Below, piece by piece: positions 60,736 to 64,000 of a stretch of 64,000 nt of DNA; position 1 is the first letter of the stretch; the number at the start of each line of letters is the position of its first letter. Origin of the DNA: JBBQKI01 sp038326725 (GTDB lineage: Bacteria > Bacteroidota > Bacteroidia > Flavobacteriales > Flavobacteriaceae); assembly GCA_038326725.1 (NCBI GenBank), contig JBBQKI010000003.1, positions 30,727-94,726 of the forward strand, given 5' to 3'. The notes beneath the pieces were generated by a model. That model was given only the letters and a program-made list of their open reading frames with translations, did no database searches and was not told where the DNA came from. Made by a program: the position numbers and the translations under genes.

Positions 60736-61164
60736 TTACTTGGCCCGTACCCAATATTGAGTCCTTCCTATTGCGGCAAAACCAATATAACCGCGAACTT
60801 TTAATTTATTATCTTCTACGAGTTCTATATAAGATTTATAAACTTTACCGGAAGTCGGGTCCAATATGGTACCGTCATTATATTCATCTCCGTCCTTTTC
60901 GAGTCCTTTAAGGATCACGAGACCTTCAATTTTTTTTCCTTTATCCTTTCCTTTGCACTCAGTGCAGGTGGCATCCTTTTTCTTTGGATCCAAAATTTCG
61001 ATAACCTTACCGTAAATTTTTCCGTTCTCCTTATAGATTTCTACAATGGATCTTGCTTTTCCTGTTTCATCATCAATTGTTTTCCATTTGCCCACAACAT
61101 CTTGGGCCATGGCATTTCCAATAAAAAAGAATAGTACGGAGAGTGTCAAAAATATTTTTTTCAT
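60736..61164 (-). CDS. DUF2147 domain-containing exported protein
   Basis: A 142-residue protein: signal peptide (cut near NAMAQ) and a DUF2147 domain with VVGKWKTIDDETGKARSIVEIYK, GKVYKSYIELVEDNKLKVRGYIGF and a C-terminal RTQYWVRAK strand. Two cysteines in ATCTECKGKD form a CxxC pair. DUF2147 proteins are small periplasmic beta-barrel-like domains of unknown role. It follows the YihY gene by 19 bases and ends the transcript. Confidence 0.88.
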   Translation of the reverse strand: MKKIFLTLSVLFFFIGNAMAQDVVGKWKTIDDETGKARSIVEIYKENGKIYGKVIEILDPKKKDATCTECKGKDKGKKIEGLVILKGLEKDGDEYNDGTILDPTSGKVYKSYIELVEDNKLKVRGYIGFAAIGRTQYWVRAK

Positions 61165-61183
61165 AGCTTAAAATTTTAAATAA

Positions 61184-62098
61184 TTATCGTTTGTCCTTTA
61201 ATCGCTGTAAAGAAATGTTTAATTCAAACCCCAACAACAATAAGTTAGAATTAATCCAAATATATAACATCAATATCAAAAGTGCACCAATGGAACCGTA
61301 CAACTCATTATAGGTCGAAAAATTATTTATGTAAATCCCAAATAAATAAGTAGTTAAAATAAATAGTAAGGTTGTTATAAATGCTCCAACGGAAAAAAAC
61401 TTAGAAATTTTTCCTTCTTTAGTCCCAAAATAATATAAGGTTGCTATAATGGTGTAAATCATGACTATAAATGTTACAACCTGAAGAACGGATATCCAAA
61501 AAACATCATTCACTATATATGATTTTCCCATCAAGTCGCGTATCAAGTATTCCCCATACAATATGATGCCAACCGTAGTGAGCAACAACAATGCCAGACC
61601 AATAGAAACAACAAGGGCAACAGCATATTGCCTCACAAAAGAACGGTTTATAGTTACATGGAAAGAATATTCAAAAGCACTAAAAATAGCGTTCACACCA
61701 TTTGCTGAAAGAAAAATGGACAAGAAAAAAACAAAAGACAGCAATCCCGCTCTTGGGTTTACGGCAATATCCGCTATCACGGGATAAAAGAAATCAGCTG
61801 TTTGGGGGGGCAATAGATCCTCAAAAAAAATCAAAAATCGGGTCTGAAATCCTTCTATGGGGATATAGGGTATCAAATTTAAAAGTGACAAAAGAAAAGG
61901 AAATAGCGCCAAAAAAAAATCGTAAGCTATCGAGCTCGCCCGAAAAGAAAACGTTCCCTTGACTATGCCGGCACCATAAATTTCAAATAAATTATAAAGT
62001 GTTAGCCCATTAAAACCAGCAAGTTTAATACGCTTACTTATACGCACCAAATTCCGGATCACGGGGATTTTTGTTTCTTTTTTTTCCACGGCCCCCAT
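61184..62098 (-). CDS. YihY/virulence factor BrkB family membrane protein
   Basis: A 304-residue polytopic protein with six to seven helices: ASSIAYDFFLALFPFLLSLLNLIPYIP begins the conserved domain, and FSVGAFITTLLFILTTYLFGIYINNFSTYNELYGSIGALLILMLYIWINSNLLLLGFELN ends it. The family is YihY/BrkB; earlier links to tRNase BN were an error. Function is uncertain (perhaps lipid or small-molecule transport). It starts one base inside the nadC stop (TAATG). Confidence 0.9.
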   Translation of the reverse strand: MGAVEKKETKIPVIRNLVRISKRIKLAGFNGLTLYNLFEIYGAGIVKGTFSFRASSIAYDFFLALFPFLLSLLNLIPYIPIEGFQTRFLIFFEDLLPPQTADFFYPVIADIAVNPRAGLLSFVFFLSIFLSANGVNAIFSAFEYSFHVTINRSFVRQYAVALVVSIGLALLLLTTVGIILYGEYLIRDLMGKSYIVNDVFWISVLQVVTFIVMIYTIIATLYYFGTKEGKISKFFSVGAFITTLLFILTTYLFGIYINNFSTYNELYGSIGALLILMLYIWINSNLLLLGFELNISLQRLKDKR

Positions 62099-62955
62099 TA
62101 AACCGCTTTTAAGCTAAGATCCAAGTTATGCACTGAATGAGTCAAGGTGCCACTGGACACAAAGTCCACTCCACATTCTGCATAAATACGCGCAGTTTCC
62201 AATGTAATGCCGCCGCTGGATTCGGTTTGGCATTTTCCATTGATCATTTCTACGGCTTTTTTGGTATCCTCAAAATTGAAATTATCAATGAGTATCCGAA
62301 AAACTCCATCCGAATTTAAAATTTCTTCAATTTCGGGAAGGGAACGGGCTTCGATGATTATTTTTAGATCAAGCGCATTTTGCTTTAAATAATCCTTGGT
62401 TTTTTGAATCGCTTTGGTTATTCCACCGCAAAAATCAATGTGGTTATCCTTTAGCATTATCATGTCGTATAGCGCGAAACGATGGTTTTCCCCACCCCCT
62501 ATTTTTACTGCCCATTTTTCCAGCGCCCGAATACCGGGTGTGGTTTTTCGGGTATCCAGAATTTGGGTATTGGTACCTTCCAAAACTTTAACAAATTGGT
62601 TTGTTTTTGTAGCAATGGCGCTCATACGTTGCATGGAATTAAGCACCAATCGCTCTGCTTTCAAAATGGATTGCGAATGCCCGGAAACAAAAAAAACAAT
62701 GTCGCCGTGTGTTACTTTATTGCCGTCTTTTATTTTCACATCCATATTAAGTCCCGGGTCAACAAATTCAAAAACCTGCCTGGCAAACTCAACTCCGGCT
62801 ATAGTGCCCACATCTTTAACCAAAAGCTTTGCCGTTCCTGTGGCCTCGTCACCTATGCACGCTAGCGAACTGTGATCGCCCTCGCCAACATCTTCGCGTA
62901 TGGCGTTGGCAATGATGATGTCAATTTCTTTATTGAACTGTTTTTTTGAAATCAT
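62098..62955 (-). CDS. nadC: nicotinate-nucleotide diphosphorylase (carboxylating)
   Basis: Start set at the ATG at 62955 (285 residues, MISKKQFNKEIDIIIANAIREDVGEGDHSS); an upstream open stretch of 45 codons is unlike the family and reaches into the rlmH promoter. The enzyme makes nicotinate mononucleotide from quinolinate and PRPP in NAD synthesis. Motifs: LVLNSMQRMSAIATKTNQFV, LDTRKTTPGIRALEKWAVKIGGGENHRFALYDMIMLKDNH, and SSGGITLETARIYAECGVDFVSSG. First gene of nadC-yihY-DUF2147. Confidence 0.94.
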   Translation of the reverse strand: MISKKQFNKEIDIIIANAIREDVGEGDHSSLACIGDEATGTAKLLVKDVGTIAGVEFARQVFEFVDPGLNMDVKIKDGNKVTHGDIVFFVSGHSQSILKAERLVLNSMQRMSAIATKTNQFVKVLEGTNTQILDTRKTTPGIRALEKWAVKIGGGENHRFALYDMIMLKDNHIDFCGGITKAIQKTKDYLKQNALDLKIIIEARSLPEIEEILNSDGVFRILIDNFNFEDTKKAVEMINGKCQTESSGGITLETARIYAECGVDFVSSGTLTHSVHNLDLSLKAV

Positions 62956-63027
62956 GCGCAGGCAATTTTCAGCTAAATTAGCGTAAATAGTTTGAAGCCC
63001 GAAAAACGAAGACTTAGACGCCCCATT

Positions 63028-63043
63028 TATCTTTGTATTTTTG
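63028..63043 (+). promoter_or_regulatory. two abutting -7 elements for rlmH
   Basis: TATCTTTG (63028-63035) and TATTTTTG (63036-63043) lie back to back, 19-26 bases before the ATG at 63062. The second would put the transcription start close to the start codon. Confidence 0.5.
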
Positions 63044-63061
63044 TTGCTTGAATTTCGCAAA

Positions 63062-63535
63062 ATGAAAATAACCCTCTTTGCCATTGGCAAAACCGATAAT
63101 AAAGAACTTCAATCATTAATTGACGAGTTTAACAAACGGTTGGGCCATTATGTAGCTTTTACTTTTGAAGTGATCTTGGATATAAAAAATTCCAAAAACC
63201 TTTCGGAAGTTCAACAAAAACAGGCGGAAGGCGAAGAAATATTGAAACATATTTCCAGTTCGGATTTTATAATATTATTGGATGAAAACGGAAAAATTCA
63301 CACTTCCGAAGGGTTTGCGAATTTCCTTCAAAAGAAAATGAACAGCGGCCTCAAAAATTTGATTTTCGTAATTGGTGGGCCTTATGGTTTTAGCGAAGAA
63401 ATCTACAAGCGTGCGGATGGAAAGATCTCGCTTTCCTCAATGACGTTTTCGCATCAAATGGTGCGGGTGTTCTTTATTGAACAACTATACCGGGCGTTCA
63501 CTATTTTAAAAAATGAACCCTATCATCACCGCTAA
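63062..63535 (+). CDS. rlmH: 23S rRNA (pseudouridine-1915 N3) methyltransferase
   Basis: Start at the ATG at 63062 (157 residues, MKITLFAIGKTDNKELQSLIDEF); an earlier frame start falls inside the promoter boxes. A SPOUT-fold methyltransferase with LLDENGKIHTSEGFANFLQKK, FVIGGPYGFSEEIYKRADGKISLSSMTFSHQMVRVFFIEQLYRAF, including the knot motif GGPYG and the C-terminal YH tail. It methylates pseudouridine 1915 in 23S rRNA. The stop shares CTAA with the convergent gene. Confidence 0.95.
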   Translation: MKITLFAIGKTDNKELQSLIDEFNKRLGHYVAFTFEVILDIKNSKNLSEVQQKQAEGEEILKHISSSDFIILLDENGKIHTSEGFANFLQKKMNSGLKNLIFVIGGPYGFSEEIYKRADGKISLSSMTFSHQMVRVFFIEQLYRAFTILKNEPYHHR

Positions 63536-64000
63536 AGCTGCAGTTTTTTGAAATTAGATTTATCCGCGAACAAAAATTTATAACTGTTGTTCCCTTCTAA
63601 ATTCGGGGGAATGGTAACCTTTACAAAATAAGACCTGTTTTTATAAACTTTTACAATATTTCCATTTTCAGGTTTTGAAGATTCAAGTTTGAACTTCAAA
63701 TTTTCAAGCTGTGCTACATAGTTATCATAAAGTTCTTTGTCCTGTAACATAATGCTCAAGGCCATTGCGGACTGAATTTCGGAATAATAATATGTAATAA
63801 AATATTTTCCAATTGATACCCCGGGTTTAAAATCAGGAATGGCAAATACAAATTTTGCGCTACCATAAACTTTTTCAGTTTCATTGGTTGCCTGATAAAA
63901 GTGCCAAGCCAAGTCGCTTAACTGTTCCTCAACTTCCCCCAAACTTTTATCGCTCAGGGAAAGCAATTGCCCCACAGAAACATTTTGTGCCGATAGAAAA
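63532..64000 (-). CDS. hypothetical protein, N-terminus outside window
   Basis: The frame is open to the window edge: upstream of a GTG at 63975 the reading continues with SAQNVSV, which looks like the end of a signal peptide, so the true start lies beyond 64000. The visible part (about 156 residues) is unfamiliar; it includes SLSDKSLGEVEEQLSDLAWHFYQATNE and a C-terminal beta-rich stretch (YFVKVTIPPNLEGNNSYKFLF). It is probably exported. It converges with rlmH and shares four bases with its stop. Confidence 0.6.
   Translation of the reverse strand, partial: FLSAQNVSVGQLLSLSDKSLGEVEEQLSDLAWHFYQATNETEKVYGSAKFVFAIPDFKPGVSIGKYFITYYYSEIQSAMALSIMLQDKELYDNYVAQLENLKFKLESSKPENGNIVKVYKNRSYFVKVTIPPNLEGNNSYKFLFADKSNFKKLQL

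Overview
The window is chromosomal DNA of a Flavobacteriaceae-type bacterium (Bacteroidota). The main evidence is gene content: families seen mostly in this phylum (DUF4834, DUF4290, DUF2911, YfhO-type membrane proteins, a fused CcsBA), a TonB-dependent receptor with a carboxypeptidase-like N-terminal domain, and group-specific operons. Many start codons are preceded by the Bacteroidota -7 element TAnnTTTG rather than a strong Shine-Dalgarno. Base composition looks moderately AT-rich. The genus cannot be fixed by reading alone.

Layout. 1-3.1 kb: the 3' part of an alpha/beta-hydrolase fused to TPR-like repeats, then a dense regulatory intergenic region (terminator, perfect palindrome, two sigma54-like elements) and a secreted low-complexity protein. 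3.1-9.5 kb: glycosyltransferase plus YfhO membrane protein, a small DUF4834 protein, an outer-membrane channel-like protein and an acetyltransferase. 9.6-12 kb: two PLP enzymes that together look like a capnine/sulfonolipid module (cysteate synthase-like and oxoamine synthase). 12-21.5 kb: oligopeptidase B, YbaB, threonine aldolase, prfB with its programmed +1 frameshift, SIMPL protein, TonB receptor. 21.6-24.7 kb: an overlooked 56-residue membrane protein, fumC and a frameshifted relic of a second fumC allele. 24.8-29.4 kb: CcsBA cytochrome c maturation protein, group III truncated globin with a small membrane partner, and a divergent Crp/Fnr regulator. 29.4-33.9 kb: a tight operon DUF2520-kdsC-ubiA-maf-lipoprotein-mscS. 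33.9-41.9 kb: PIG-L deacetylase, a 36-residue membrane protein, sodium:solute symporter, DUF2911, photolyase pair. 41.9-50.4 kb: murA-DUF4290-DUF493, then ATPase-recQ-fmt, HU, yqgE, class IV aminotransferase, START-like protein and a tRNA-Met. 50.5-64 kb: hisS, a tandem trio of secreted paralogues, ABC permease, rpsF-rpsR-rplI, LytTR regulator, priA, DUF2147, YihY, nadC, rlmH and a partial hypothetical gene.

Most of the window is housekeeping (translation: prfB, fmt, hisS, ribosomal proteins, tRNA, rlmH; cell wall: murA; replication/repair: priA, recQ, photolyase; central metabolism: fumC, nadC). The best candidates for something less described are the hydrolase-TPR gene at the left edge with its downstream regulatory region, the tandem secreted paralogues at 52-54 kb, the two sub-60-residue membrane proteins, and the fumC allele relic. 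No CRISPR array, insertion sequence, prophage or rRNA operon is visible.
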